From Acidobacteriota bacterium (GTDB lineage: Bacteria > Acidobacteriota > Terriglobia > Terriglobales > SCQP01): a stretch of 64,000 nt of DNA. Positions within the stretch are counted from its first letter, which is position 1; every line of letters starts with the position of its first letter. Shown one piece after another: positions 51,402-60,163 of the stretch. The translations under genes and the position numbers were made by a program. The stretch is from the NCBI GenBank assembly GCA_021789895.1, contig JAJYIU010000009.1, positions 1 through 64,000 on the forward strand, given 5' to 3'. The notes under the pieces were generated by a model that was given only the letters and a program-made list of their open reading frames with translations, ran no database searches and was not told the DNA's origin.

Positions 51402-52628
51402 TTAATCGCGGCGGGAAAGATTAAACAGTCTGAGCTGCGCACCGGCGCGCCGGCGCCGCGCACTACCAAACACCGTACGGCCCTGCAGCGAAGGCGAAAG
51501 CTCGCGTTCGCGCGCGATCACCGCCGGAAAATCGGCTGCCGGCTCGAGCCCGCGTTCGACCGCGCGGGCGAGGCGGTCGAGGCGGCAAAAGGCATCGAGT
51601 TTTTCGCTGCGCTCCACCCGTCCGGCGTCCAGTCCGCGGCGCAGCACGGCGATGGTTTCATCGTAGGTTTTGAGCGGTACCGGAAAGGGATGGCCGTCTT
51701 TGCCGCCGTGCGCGAAGGCAAAGCGCGCCGGGTCGTGAAACCGCGCCGGCGCGCCGTGTACGACTTCGGCCACCAGCGCCAGCGCCTGCAGCGTGCGCGG
51801 CCCCAGCCCTTCGACTAGCAGCAGGTTGGCGAAATCGCGCAGCTCGCGCTCCTGCGCCACGGCCAGCACCGCGCCCAATCGCTTCAGATCCAAGTCTTGC
51901 GCCCGCACCTCGTGCCGCCGCGGCATCGCCAGCCGGCGCGCCTCGCCCAGGGTCTTGAGCACCGGCTGGCCGGCCAGCTCCAGCATGGCCTGTTGCGCGC
52001 GGCCGGCGCGCGCGTCCACCAGGTTGAGAATGACGCCCTGCGGCCGGCCGTGAATGGCGGTGTGCGGGTCGGCGGTGAAATCGCCGGCCGTGGCCGAATG
52101 CCAATGATAGCGGCGCGCCATGCCTGTGCCGGCGTTCATGCCCTGCTGCACCACCGCCCATTCGCCCGCGGCGCTGATGGCGAAGGCGTGCAGGTAAAGT
52201 TGAAAGCCGTCGGCGACGGCGTTGTTGTCGATGCGGGCGGTCAACCGGCTGGCGCGCGCCAGCGCGTTGCCGTCGAGCCCGCCGGCGGCTGCGGCATAGG
52301 CGCGCAACTCGTCCGGGGTGCGGCGCGAGTGCCGGCCGCGGCCGCCGCAAATGGTCAAACCGAATTCCGCCGCCCGGGGCTGGATCGCGCGCTTCAGCGC
52401 TCCCACGACGGCGGTGGTGATGCCGGAGGAATGCCAGTCCATGCCCAGCACGCAGCCCAGCGCCTGAAACCAGAACGGATCGCTCAGCCGGGTGAGGAGC
52501 CCGGAGGGGCCATAGCCGGCTAGTATATGCTCGACCACCGCCTCGCCTAGCCGCGCCATGCGCCCGGCCAGCCAGGCCGGTACGCGGCCGCCGTGCAAGG
52601 GAAGGTCGGCAAAACCGGAGCGCGGCAT
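51402..52628 (-). CDS. DUF763 family protein
   Basis: A 408-residue protein matching DUF763 from its first residues (MPRSGFADLPLHGGRVP), through GKDGHPFPVPLKTYDETIAVL to the C-terminus. The family has no assigned activity. The middle region (~260-345), with LLLVEGLGPRTLQALALVAE, looks like a helix-hairpin-helix DNA-binding motif, so action on nucleic acid is possible. The ATG at 52628 is chosen over the upstream frame because it begins the conserved region. No signal peptide. Confidence 0.86.
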   Translation of the reverse strand: MPRSGFADLPLHGGRVPAWLAGRMARLGEAVVEHILAGYGPSGLLTRLSDPFWFQALGCVLGMDWHSSGITTAVVGALKRAIQPRAAEFGLTICGGRGRHSRRTPDELRAYAAAAGGLDGNALARASRLTARIDNNAVADGFQLYLHAFAISAAGEWAVVQQGMNAGTGMARRYHWHSATAGDFTADPHTAIHGRPQGVILNLVDARAGRAQQAMLELAGQPVLKTLGEARRLAMPRRHEVRAQDLDLKRLGAVLAVAQERELRDFANLLLVEGLGPRTLQALALVAEVVHGAPARFHDPARFAFAHGGKDGHPFPVPLKTYDETIAVLRRGLDAGRVERSEKLDAFCRLDRLARAVERGLEPAADFPAVIARERELSPSLQGRTVFGSARRRRAGAQLRLFNLSRRD

Positions 52629-52949
52629 AGTCTGATTATTGCGCCCGCCGCCGCCGGCGAATGCCGCCAACCCGCGTCCGGCGCCGCCACCAGGCGGCGC
52701 CGGACGCTTATCTTCGCACTTTATGGCAAGAAATCGGCTATAAGCCGGATCCGGCCGGGGCACGAAATTTATTTCGCGTGGGTTTCGTATAGCAAGTGAA
52801 TCGCGGCGGCTTCCGGCGAATGCAGCTCGGCTGCGGCTTTGCCGGCTTGCCGCCCGATGATCGGAATCACTGCGGCGGCAAGGGGATAGGTGTTATTAAG
52901 TCTTTGCGGGCAACCTGCCTCGACACCTTACCGGGCGCAACTGTGACGC
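52629..52949. other. Divergent promoter gap with 15-bp hairpin
   Basis: A 321-base gap between DUF763 and the efflux operon, with no supported gene. The main feature is a perfect 15-bp stem GCGTCCGGCGCCGCC and its inverse (52674-52688 and 52693-52707) with the loop ACCA. It lies 46 bases from the DUF763 start and 240 from the adaptor gene. AT-rich DNA at 52708-52800 may hold promoters for either side; I see no clear hexamer pair. Confidence 0.6.
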
Positions 52950-54170
52950 ATGGCTGAATCCCCCAAGGCGGACCTGAGTAGCCTGCGCATCGCCGAGCAT
53001 AAGCGCGGCGCGGCGCGCACCGGAAGGCGGATTGGCATTCTTTTGGCCATTCTGTTCGTGGTGCTGGTGCTGGGCGGCGCGTATTTCGCCTATACCCATC
53101 GCGCCCCCGCCGTGCAGGTGGCCACCGTGGATGCGCCCGGCGCCGGCCCGCCGGCGTTGCTGAACGCCAGCGGCTACGTCACCCCGCAGCGGCGCGCCAC
53201 CGTGGCGGCCAAGATCACCGGACGCGTCGTCGGCGTCTATTTCACCGAAGGTATGCGGGTGCAAAAAGGATTCGTGCTGGCGCGGCTGGACGATTCCGAC
53301 GCGCAAAAACAGTTGGCCGCGGCCATCGCCGACCGGAATGCAACCCGGGCCGGCATTCTCGATTTGCAGGTGCAGTTGCAAAACGCGCGCGTGGACCTGC
53401 GCCGCGCCCGCTTGCTGCTCGCCGCCGGAGTGCAAACGCAGCAAAATCTCGACAACGCGCGCATGGCGGTCAACAGCCTGCAGGCACGGATTGATTATGC
53501 CCGCGCCGAAGTGCTGGCCGGTAATGCGCGCATTCAGGAAGCCCGGCAGGCGGTCGAAAACTGCGTCATCCGCGCGCCGTTTGCCGGCATCGTCGTCTCC
53601 AAAGATGCCCAGGTGGGCGAAATGGTCTCGCCCATTTCCGCCGGCGGCGGTTTCACCCGCACCGGCATCGCCACTATCGTGGACATGAACTCGAATGAAA
53701 TCGAGGTGGATGTCAATGAAAACTACATCGCCCGGGTGAAGCCGAAACAGCCGGTGACGGCGGTGCTCGATGCCTATCCCGGCTGGAAAATCCCCTGCCG
53801 GGTGCGCACCATCATTCCCACCGCCGATCGGGAGAAGGCGACGGTCAAGGTGCGCATCGCCTTCGACCGCCTCGATCCGCGCATCCTGCCCGATATGGGC
53901 GTCAAGGTGACGTTTTACCGCCGGCCCAGGCGGGGCGAAACCAAGCCTTTGGCGGGCGTGCTGGTGCCGGCCGCGGCGGTGCGCCGCCAGGGCGGGCAGG
54001 CGGTGGTTTTCCTGGTGCAAGGCGGCCGCGTCGCCCGCCGTGCGGTCAAGCTCGGCGGCCGCGATGGCGCGAACGCCCGCATCCTGGCCGGGCTTTCGCC
54101 CGGCGATCGGGTGGTCGTCGGCGGCCCGGCCAATCTCCGCGATGGCGAGGCCGTGGCTGTCCGGCCTTGA
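52950..54170 (+). CDS. MacA/RND-type periplasmic adaptor (membrane fusion protein)
   Basis: First gene of a four-gene efflux or lipoprotein-export system. The 406 residues have a short cytoplasmic N-terminus, one TM helix (~27-48), a lipoyl-like hairpin (SGYVTPQRRATVAAKITGRV and later CVIRAPFAGIVVSKDAQVG), a coiled-coil hairpin (~115-200) and beta-barrel domains. It is expected to bridge the FtsX-type permeases to the outer membrane or substrate. No outer-membrane TolC-like gene is in the window. Spacing to the ATPase gene is 53 bases. Confidence 0.92.
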   Translation: MAESPKADLSSLRIAEHKRGAARTGRRIGILLAILFVVLVLGGAYFAYTHRAPAVQVATVDAPGAGPPALLNASGYVTPQRRATVAAKITGRVVGVYFTEGMRVQKGFVLARLDDSDAQKQLAAAIADRNATRAGILDLQVQLQNARVDLRRARLLLAAGVQTQQNLDNARMAVNSLQARIDYARAEVLAGNARIQEARQAVENCVIRAPFAGIVVSKDAQVGEMVSPISAGGGFTRTGIATIVDMNSNEIEVDVNENYIARVKPKQPVTAVLDAYPGWKIPCRVRTIIPTADREKATVKVRIAFDRLDPRILPDMGVKVTFYRRPRRGETKPLAGVLVPAAAVRRQGGQAVVFLVQGGRVARRAVKLGGRDGANARILAGLSPGDRVVVGGPANLRDGEAVAVRP

Positions 54171-54223
54171 GCCGCCGCGGCCGGAATTTCCCGGGCAGCG
54201 GTTGCGCCAGAGACGGGAGAACA

Positions 54224-54964
54224 ATGATGATCAGCGTGAATGGCAACCAGGCGAACAGCTTGATTCAGGTGCGCGGGTTGGATAAAACCTACCGCCGCGG
54301 CAACGAAGACATACACGTGCTGCAGGGCCTGAACCTCGACGTGGACCAGGGCGATTTCGTCGCCTTCATGGGCCCCAGCGGCTCCGGCAAAACCACCCTG
54401 CTCAACCTGCTTGGCGGGCTCGACCTGCCGACGCGCGGCAGCGTCACCGTCGCCGGCGACGAGATCACCCACATGTCGCGCCGCCGGCTGACCCAATGGC
54501 GGGCCCGGCACGTGGGCTTCATCTTCCAGATGTACAACCTGATTCCGGTGCTGACCGCGTTGCAGAATGTCGAGTTGCCGCTGCTGCTTACCCGGCTTTC
54601 GCGAGCGGAGCGCCGCCGGCACGTGGAGACCGCACTCGCCATCGTCGGCTTGTCCGACCGCATGCAACACTTCCCCCGCCAGCTCTCCGGCGGCCAGGAA
54701 CAGCGGGTGGCGATCGCCCGCGCCATCGTCGCCGACCCCACCTTTTTGCTTTGCGACGAGCCCACCGGCGACCTCGACCGCAAGAGCGCCGACGAGGTCA
54801 TGGACCTGCTCCAGCGCCTGGTGAACGAGCATCGCAAAACGGTGCTGATGGTGACCCACGACCCGCTGGTGGCGCGCATCGCGAAATTGACGCTGCACCT
54901 GGAAAAAGGCGTGCTGGTGGAAGCCGGCGCCCGCCAGGACGCGGCTGCGGGAGCGGTCTCGTGA
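54224..54964 (+). CDS. MacB/LolD-type ABC transporter ATP-binding protein
   Basis: ATPase of the efflux system. The 246 residues have Walker A (GPSGSGKTT), Q-loop (FIFQMYNLIP), ABC signature with a Gln-to-Glu variant (LSGGQEQR), Walker B (FLLCDEPTGDLD) and switch His (MVTHDP). It starts at an ATG after GGGAGA; a second ATG follows directly. The stop overlaps the GTG start of the first permease. This subgroup works with FtsX-type permeases in drug, siderophore or lipoprotein export. Confidence 0.94.
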   Translation: MMISVNGNQANSLIQVRGLDKTYRRGNEDIHVLQGLNLDVDQGDFVAFMGPSGSGKTTLLNLLGGLDLPTRGSVTVAGDEITHMSRRRLTQWRARHVGFIFQMYNLIPVLTALQNVELPLLLTRLSRAERRRHVETALAIVGLSDRMQHFPRQLSGGQEQRVAIARAIVADPTFLLCDEPTGDLDRKSADEVMDLLQRLVNEHRKTVLMVTHDPLVARIAKLTLHLEKGVLVEAGARQDAAAGAVS

Positions 54965-56112
54965 AATACGCCCGCCTGATCTTCGCCAATCTGCTGCGCA
55001 AGAAAACCCGTCTGGCGCTGACCATCGGCTCGTTCGCGGCGGCGCTGTTCCTGTTCGCCCTGCTGGGCGTGGTCGGGAACACCTTCAGCCTGGCCAACGG
55101 CGTCGTCAGCGCGCATCGCCTGGTGATCACCAACCGCACCTCCATCATCAACCTGCTGCCGCTCTCCTACCGCGACCAGATCCTGCGCGTCCCCGGCGTG
55201 CAGTCCATCACCCACAACAACTGGTTCGGCGGCGTTTACCAGGACCCCAAAAACTTCTTTCCCCAGTTCGTCATCGATCCTCAAAACCAGCGCCGCGTCT
55301 ATCCCGAGCTGATCGTCCCCAAGGCGCAATGGCAAACGTTTTTAAACGACCGCATGGGCGCCGTGGTGGGCGCCGCCACCGCGCGGCGCTTCGGCTGGAA
55401 GCTCGGCGATCGCATTCCCCTCACCACCACCCTGTACGGCCTGGCCGGCAAGGTCTGGGATTTCAACCTCGATGGCATCTATCATGGCACCCAGCCCCAG
55501 GACGATCAAACCCAGTTCTGGATCCAGTGGGCATACTACAAAGAAAGCGTGCCGCCGCAATTGCAAGGCCAGGTGGGCTGGTATGTGCTGCGCATCCGGA
55601 ATCCGGACGATGCCCCCCGCATCGCCAGGGCCGTAGATCGGATGTTCATCAATTCGCCCAACGAAACCCGCACCGAAACCGAATCCGCCTTTGCCGCCGG
55701 TTGGGTCAAGCAGTTCGCCAACATTAAATTGCTGATCCTCTCCATCGGCAGCGTCGTCTTCTTTACCCTGCTGCTGGTCACCGGCAATACTATGGCCACC
55801 TCGGTGCGGGAACGCACCGCCGAGCTGGCCATCCTGAAAGCCATTGGCTTTTCCGACCGCGCCGTGCTCGGCTTCATCCTCGCCGAATCGCTGCTCATCG
55901 CCCTGGCCGGCTGCATCGGCCTGGTCTTCGCCGGCGTGCTCATCCCCGCCCTCGGACAACCGCTCGCCGGACTGCTGCCCGCCCTCGTCGTCACCCCCGC
56001 GGTGCTCGGCTATGGCGTGCTGGCGGCCGTGGCCGTCGGCTTCGCCAGCGCGCTGCTGCCCGCCCTCAGCGCCCGGCGCCTGCGCGTCGTGGACGCGCTG
56101 CGGAGGGTTTGA
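54961..56112 (+). CDS. FtsX-type ABC permease 1
   Basis: A 383-residue permease with the MacB/FtsX topology: TM1 (LTIGSFAAALFLFALLG), a periplasmic domain of about 230 residues and three C-terminal TM helices, with the coupling segment TAELAILKAIGFSDRAVL. GTG start overlapping the ATPase stop by four bases, so translation is coupled. It forms the membrane part with the next gene, giving a heterodimer rather than the MacB homodimer. Confidence 0.91.
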   Translation: MKYARLIFANLLRKKTRLALTIGSFAAALFLFALLGVVGNTFSLANGVVSAHRLVITNRTSIINLLPLSYRDQILRVPGVQSITHNNWFGGVYQDPKNFFPQFVIDPQNQRRVYPELIVPKAQWQTFLNDRMGAVVGAATARRFGWKLGDRIPLTTTLYGLAGKVWDFNLDGIYHGTQPQDDQTQFWIQWAYYKESVPPQLQGQVGWYVLRIRNPDDAPRIARAVDRMFINSPNETRTETESAFAAGWVKQFANIKLLILSIGSVVFFTLLLVTGNTMATSVRERTAELAILKAIGFSDRAVLGFILAESLLIALAGCIGLVFAGVLIPALGQPLAGLLPALVVTPAVLGYGVLAAVAVGFASALLPALSARRLRVVDALRRV

Positions 56113-56113
56113 C

Positions 56114-57400
56114 ATGCTGCTGAAACTGCTCTTCGGCCTGGGGCTCGCGCTGGCCGCGGCGGCCGCGCTGCTCTTGCTGCTCCTGATCGTGGGCGGCATT
56201 CTGGCCGGCCTGCTCGCCCCCTTCCTCGGCGCGGTGCCGGTTTCCTATAACTTCCGCAGCCTGCGCGTGCGCTGGGCTTCCACCCTGGTCGCCATCCTGG
56301 GCATCGCCGGCACCGTCGGCGTCTTCGTCGCCATGCTCTCGCTCGCCCACGGCTTCCACGCCACCCTGGTCGCCTCCGGCTCGCCCGGTAATGCCCTGGT
56401 CATGCGCGCCGGCTCGACTTCGGAAATGATGGGCGGCATTACCCTCGACTCCATCCGCATCGTGCAGGATAAGCCCGGCGTCGCCCACACCCCCGCCGGC
56501 GCGCCGCTGGTCACCCAGGAAGTGGTCGGCGTCATTCCGATCCCGCTCATCCGCACCGGCACCGATACCAACGTGCAGGTGCGCGGCGTCTCCGCCAACG
56601 TGCTCCAGATCCGCAAGTTCGTCCAGCTCGCGCAGGGACGCATGTTCACCCCCGGCCTGGATGAGGTGGTGGTCGGGAAAAATGCCTTGCAAACCTACCG
56701 TGGCCTGGCGCTGGGCGATACGTTGCACTTCGGCGGCGTGCGCTGGAAAGTGGTCGGCATTTTCAATGCCGGCGGCTCGGCCTTCGATTCCGAAATCTGG
56801 TGCGACGCGCGCATCCTCAGCCAGGTCTTGCAGCGTCCGCCGGATATCTTCCAGTCCGCCACCGTCCATCTGACCTCGCCCGCCGCGTTTCAGCGCTTCA
56901 AAGATGCCATCACTTCCGATCCGCGGCTGAATCTCGAAGTCGAACGCGAAGTGGATTATTACGCCAATCAGTCTTCGACCATGACTCGCCTCATCACCGT
57001 GCTCGGCGGCCTGGTGGCCTTGATCATGGCCGTCGGCGCCGTCTTTGGCGCGCTCAATACCATGATGGCGGCCATTTCCGAGCGCGGCCGCGAGATCGCC
57101 ACCCTGCGCGCGCTCGGCTTTTCGAGTTGGAACGTGGTGCTGTCGTTCTTGTTCGAGTCGCTGCTGATCGCCTTCATCGCCGGCCTGCTCGGCTGCCTGG
57201 CCGTGCTGCCGCTCAATGGCTGGACCACCAGCACCATGAACATGCAATCGTTCTCCAACGTCGCCTTCGCCTTTCAGATCACCTTCGGCTTGCTGTCGCT
57301 GGGAGTCGCTTTCGCGCTGGTTATGGGAGTGCTGGGCGGCCTGTTGCCGGCCGTGCGCGCCGCCCGGCGCCCGGTCGCCCTCGCCCTGCGCGAACTCTGA
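56114..57400 (+). CDS. FtsX-type ABC permease 2
   Basis: A 428-residue permease, second half of the exporter. An extra N-terminal hydrophobic helix (LFGLGLALAAAAALLLLLLIVGG) precedes the usual TM1, followed by the periplasmic domain and three TM helices with REIATLRALGFSSWNVV. GGAGG stands just before the ATG, one base after the upstream stop. The additional helix is absent from permease 1 and may alter membrane insertion. Confidence 0.91.
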   Translation: MLLKLLFGLGLALAAAAALLLLLLIVGGILAGLLAPFLGAVPVSYNFRSLRVRWASTLVAILGIAGTVGVFVAMLSLAHGFHATLVASGSPGNALVMRAGSTSEMMGGITLDSIRIVQDKPGVAHTPAGAPLVTQEVVGVIPIPLIRTGTDTNVQVRGVSANVLQIRKFVQLAQGRMFTPGLDEVVVGKNALQTYRGLALGDTLHFGGVRWKVVGIFNAGGSAFDSEIWCDARILSQVLQRPPDIFQSATVHLTSPAAFQRFKDAITSDPRLNLEVEREVDYYANQSSTMTRLITVLGGLVALIMAVGAVFGALNTMMAAISERGREIATLRALGFSSWNVVLSFLFESLLIAFIAGLLGCLAVLPLNGWTTSTMNMQSFSNVAFAFQITFGLLSLGVAFALVMGVLGGLLPAVRAARRPVALALREL

Positions 57401-57476
57401 CCCGCCATCGTCTTGGCCATTTCATCCGGAATGCCGCTTGATTCCACTGTGGAGCTATATGGCCCGCCGCTGGCGT

Positions 57477-57517
57477 TGTGACACTAACGTGGCGCTAAAG
57501 ACTGCATTAGTGTCACA
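57477..57517. repeat. TGTGACACTAA inverted repeat
   Basis: TGTGACACTAA (57477-57487) and its exact inverse (57507-57517) are separated by 19 bases. Two more TGTGACA words lie at about 57556 and 57692, all within the 287-base gap between the efflux operon and the serine hydrolase gene. It may be a regulator site or RNA stem; nothing else is recognised in the gap. Confidence 0.6.
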
Positions 57518-57687
57518 TGGAAGTTATAGATATGGCTTGGCTTAAGTGGCCTGTGACACTGGCGCAACTAAAGTCGCACCCGGCCGTTTTGCGTTTGCAA
57601 AGTATGCATTCGCCGTTTGTGCATTCGCCGGTTCCGGCGAATCCGGTTTCCGCGCTGCTGCCAGGCCGGCGCGCCTGACGCACCGCA

Positions 57688-58923
57688 TTAATGTGACATC
57701 TCTAAATCCGCGGCGCGCTGCGCCAGCGCGGCGAGATCCGCGTCGGTGCGGTTGGCGAGCAGGATGATGGTGAGATGGCTGCGGGTAAAGCGCTCGATGT
57801 AGGAATGAAAGCCGATCGTGCTGCCGTAATGCCACATGCGGCGATGGCCGCGATAGGGGTCGAGAAACCATCCAAAGCCGTAAGCCAGCGGCGCCCCGGC
57901 TTCGGCGGCGCGGGGCAGATCGCTGGCGGCGGCGGGCAGCACGGGCGCGGAAGTTTCGGGCGTGATTGCCGGCCGGAACTCCGCCGCGCTGAGCAGCGTG
58001 TGCCGGCGCAGCGCGTCGTCCCACTTCGCCAGGTCGGTGAGCGAGCTGTAGATGCCGCCGTCGCCGAGCGTCGCCGAGGTCGGGCTTTGGTCGCTTTCCA
58101 GCCAGACGCCGGCGTCAAGGGTGTAGCCGTAGGCGCGTTGAAACACGGGGTCGCGCCCATAGACGTGCGCCACGGTGTGATCCATGCGCAGCGGGGCGAA
58201 GATGCGCCGGCGTAAAAACCGGGGGAACGGCATGCCGGAGACTTTCTCGACGATCATGGCGAGAATGCAGTAGCCGGTGTTGCTGTATTCCCAGCGCGAG
58301 CCGGGCGGGAATTTCGTGCCCGTCTGCCGCTCGGCCAGCGCCAGCACCTGCGCGTCGCTGATCTGGGGAATCTCGTTCCAGTCCTTGCCGGCGTACATTT
58401 TAGCCATCAGGTCTTCATAGGCGATCAGCCCGGAGGTGTGCTGCAGCAGGTTGCGCACCGTGATCTTGCGCCCGTAGCGGGGAAAGTCGGGAAAAATTTC
58501 GGTCAGCGGCTCGTCGTAGCGGAGCTTGCCGTCGTGTACGAGCAGCATGATCGCCATCGCCGTGAATTGTTTGGTGCAGGAGGCCAGCCGGAAATTGGTG
58601 CGCGGCGTGATCGGAAGGTTGGAGCGCAGGTCGCGCATTCCGTAGGCGCGTTCGAACAGCGTGCGCCCGTTGCGGCGTATGAGCACGGCGATGCCGGGCT
58701 GCCGCGGCGAGGTCACCAGCGGGGCGAAGATGGCATGGAATCGCGCTGCCGTCCGGCGGGTGTTGACTGCCCGGCGTGGCGCCGCTCGCCCGACGGGCGC
58801 CACCGGCCGCGGCGCCGCGGCGGCGGCCGCCATCAACCCCGCCGCGACCGGCGCGGCCGCCAGCCGCGCCAGCCGACGCCGCCGGAATCGTAATGGCGTG
58901 GTTTTCGCAAACCGGGATTTCAT
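57688..58923 (-). CDS. Serine hydrolase of the beta-lactamase class C/esterase family
   Basis: A 411-residue exported hydrolase. A basic N-terminus and hydrophobic Ala-rich segment form a signal or Tat-like peptide (RRRRLARLAAAPVAAG). The catalytic motifs are Ser115-x-x-Lys118 (ASCTKQF) and Tyr-Ser-Asn (WEYSNTGYC); the third motif is HYGSTIGF. Proteins of this type are mostly esterases, D-aminopeptidases or carboxypeptidases rather than drug-inactivating beta-lactamases, and I would not infer resistance from it. It is a single gene. Confidence 0.9.
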   Translation of the reverse strand: MKSRFAKTTPLRFRRRRLARLAAAPVAAGLMAAAAAAPRPVAPVGRAAPRRAVNTRRTAARFHAIFAPLVTSPRQPGIAVLIRRNGRTLFERAYGMRDLRSNLPITPRTNFRLASCTKQFTAMAIMLLVHDGKLRYDEPLTEIFPDFPRYGRKITVRNLLQHTSGLIAYEDLMAKMYAGKDWNEIPQISDAQVLALAERQTGTKFPPGSRWEYSNTGYCILAMIVEKVSGMPFPRFLRRRIFAPLRMDHTVAHVYGRDPVFQRAYGYTLDAGVWLESDQSPTSATLGDGGIYSSLTDLAKWDDALRRHTLLSAAEFRPAITPETSAPVLPAAASDLPRAAEAGAPLAYGFGWFLDPYRGHRRMWHYGSTIGFHSYIERFTRSHLTIILLANRTDADLAALAQRAADLEMSH

Positions 58924-59214
58924 AGCGCGGGCGTTCCCTCCATCGCCGTCTTGGCCATCATAAATTTAATTGGCTTAGTCCGGCAGGCCGCGGCCAGTCG
59001 GCGATGGGGGCATTGCCTTCGTCGAAAGTTTGCAGGCCGGCTGGAAAAATGGTTCCGGAACGGCGCCCTGGCAGACAGCAATTGCCGGCAAGCCTGCCAG
59101 CATGGCGGCAATCGCCAGTCGCGCGCGCGCATGCGCTCCAGTACCGCGCATAGCGCATGCTAGCACGATCGGTTTGCGCGCTCTTGCGTGCCATAATGGC
59201 TTGAATTGGCTGCG

Positions 59215-59300
59215 GCCCGGGTGGCGAAATTGGCAGACGCACGGGACTTAAAATCCCGAGTCCGGCGACGGACGTGCCGGTTCGAGTCCGGCCCCGGGCA
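59215..59300 (+). tRNA. tRNA-Leu (anticodon UAA)
   Basis: An 86-base class II tRNA. The acceptor stem GCCCGGG pairs with CCCGGGC, the D-arm contains GGCAGACG, the anticodon loop CTTAAAA gives UAA, a variable arm of leucine type follows (GTCCGGCGACGGAC) and the T-arm is GCCGG-TTCGAGT-CCGGC. The discriminator is A. The next bases are CTA, so the 3' CCA is not encoded. The preceding 291-base gap from 58924 shows no other gene. Confidence 0.96.
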
Positions 59301-59332
59301 CTAGAATTTCAATAAAATACAATCATCCCTGT

Positions 59333-60163
59333 ATGCCGCTGGTCATTACCCAAGTGGATGCCTTCACCAACCGCCCGTTCGCCGGCAATCCCGCCGCCGT
59401 CTGCCTGCTGCCCGCGCCCGCCGCGCCGGACTGGATGCAGCAAGTCGCGCGCGAGATGAACCTCTCCGAAACCGCGTTCCTGGTCGTGCGCCCTGGCGGC
59501 GGCTACGATTTACGCTGGTTCACCCCCGCCGCCGAAGTCCCGCTCTGCGGACACGCCACCCTCGCCAGCGCCCACGTGCTTTGGGAAGAAGGACGTTTAC
59601 AACCTGGCGAGGTCGCCCGCTTTTTTACCCGCAGCGGCGAATTGCGCGCCGGGCGCCGCGACGGCTGGATCGAGCTCGATTTCCCCGCCTGCGCCGTCGC
59701 TCCCGCCACCTCGCCGCCAGGGCTGCTGGAAGCTCTGGCGGGCGCGAAGGGCAATCCCCTGGGGGTGCGCTTTACCGGATTGCGTCCCGGCATGCCGCCG
59801 CAGCCGCCCGATTACCTGGTCGAGCTCGACTCCGAGCAGGCGGTGCGCGAGCTCGAGCCCGACCATGGCCGCTTGAAGCATCTTCCGCTGCGGGCCGTCA
59901 TCGTCACCGCCCGCGCCGCGTCTCCCGATTGCGACTTCGTTTCGCGCTTTTTCGCCCCCGGCGTCGGCGTCGAAGAAGACCCCGTCACCGGCTCAGCCCA
60001 TTGCGCCCTGACCCCGTATTGGTCCGCCCGGCTGGGCAAAAGCGAGCTCACCGCCTACCAGGCCTCGGCGCGCGGCGGCTGGCTGCGGCTGCGCCCTGCC
60101 GGCGAGCGTGTGAAAATTGCCGGCCAGGCGGTCACCGTCTTGCGCGGCGAGCTGCTGGGTTAG
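59333..60163 (+). CDS. PhzF family isomerase-like protein
   Basis: A 276-residue protein of the PhzF (diaminopimelate-epimerase-like) fold. The catalytic Glu46 (NLSETAFL), the RWFTPAAEVPLCGHATLA segment and GVEEDPVTGSAHC are all present. True PhzF isomerises a phenazine precursor, but most family members act on unknown substrates and there are no other phenazine genes here, so no phenazine synthesis is implied. Its stop codon overlaps the stop of the converging GH2 gene. Confidence 0.91.
   Translation: MPLVITQVDAFTNRPFAGNPAAVCLLPAPAAPDWMQQVAREMNLSETAFLVVRPGGGYDLRWFTPAAEVPLCGHATLASAHVLWEEGRLQPGEVARFFTRSGELRAGRRDGWIELDFPACAVAPATSPPGLLEALAGAKGNPLGVRFTGLRPGMPPQPPDYLVELDSEQAVRELEPDHGRLKHLPLRAVIVTARAASPDCDFVSRFFAPGVGVEEDPVTGSAHCALTPYWSARLGKSELTAYQASARGGWLRLRPAGERVKIAGQAVTVLRGELLG

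Noticed and set aside
57688-58923. Beta-lactam resistance gene
   Set aside because: SxxK and YxN motifs place it in the class C/esterase superfamily, but most such chromosomal proteins are esterases or peptidases; nothing specific to resistance is visible.
59333-60163. Phenazine biosynthesis
   Set aside because: Only a PhzF-like gene is present, and most PhzF-fold proteins are unrelated to phenazines.
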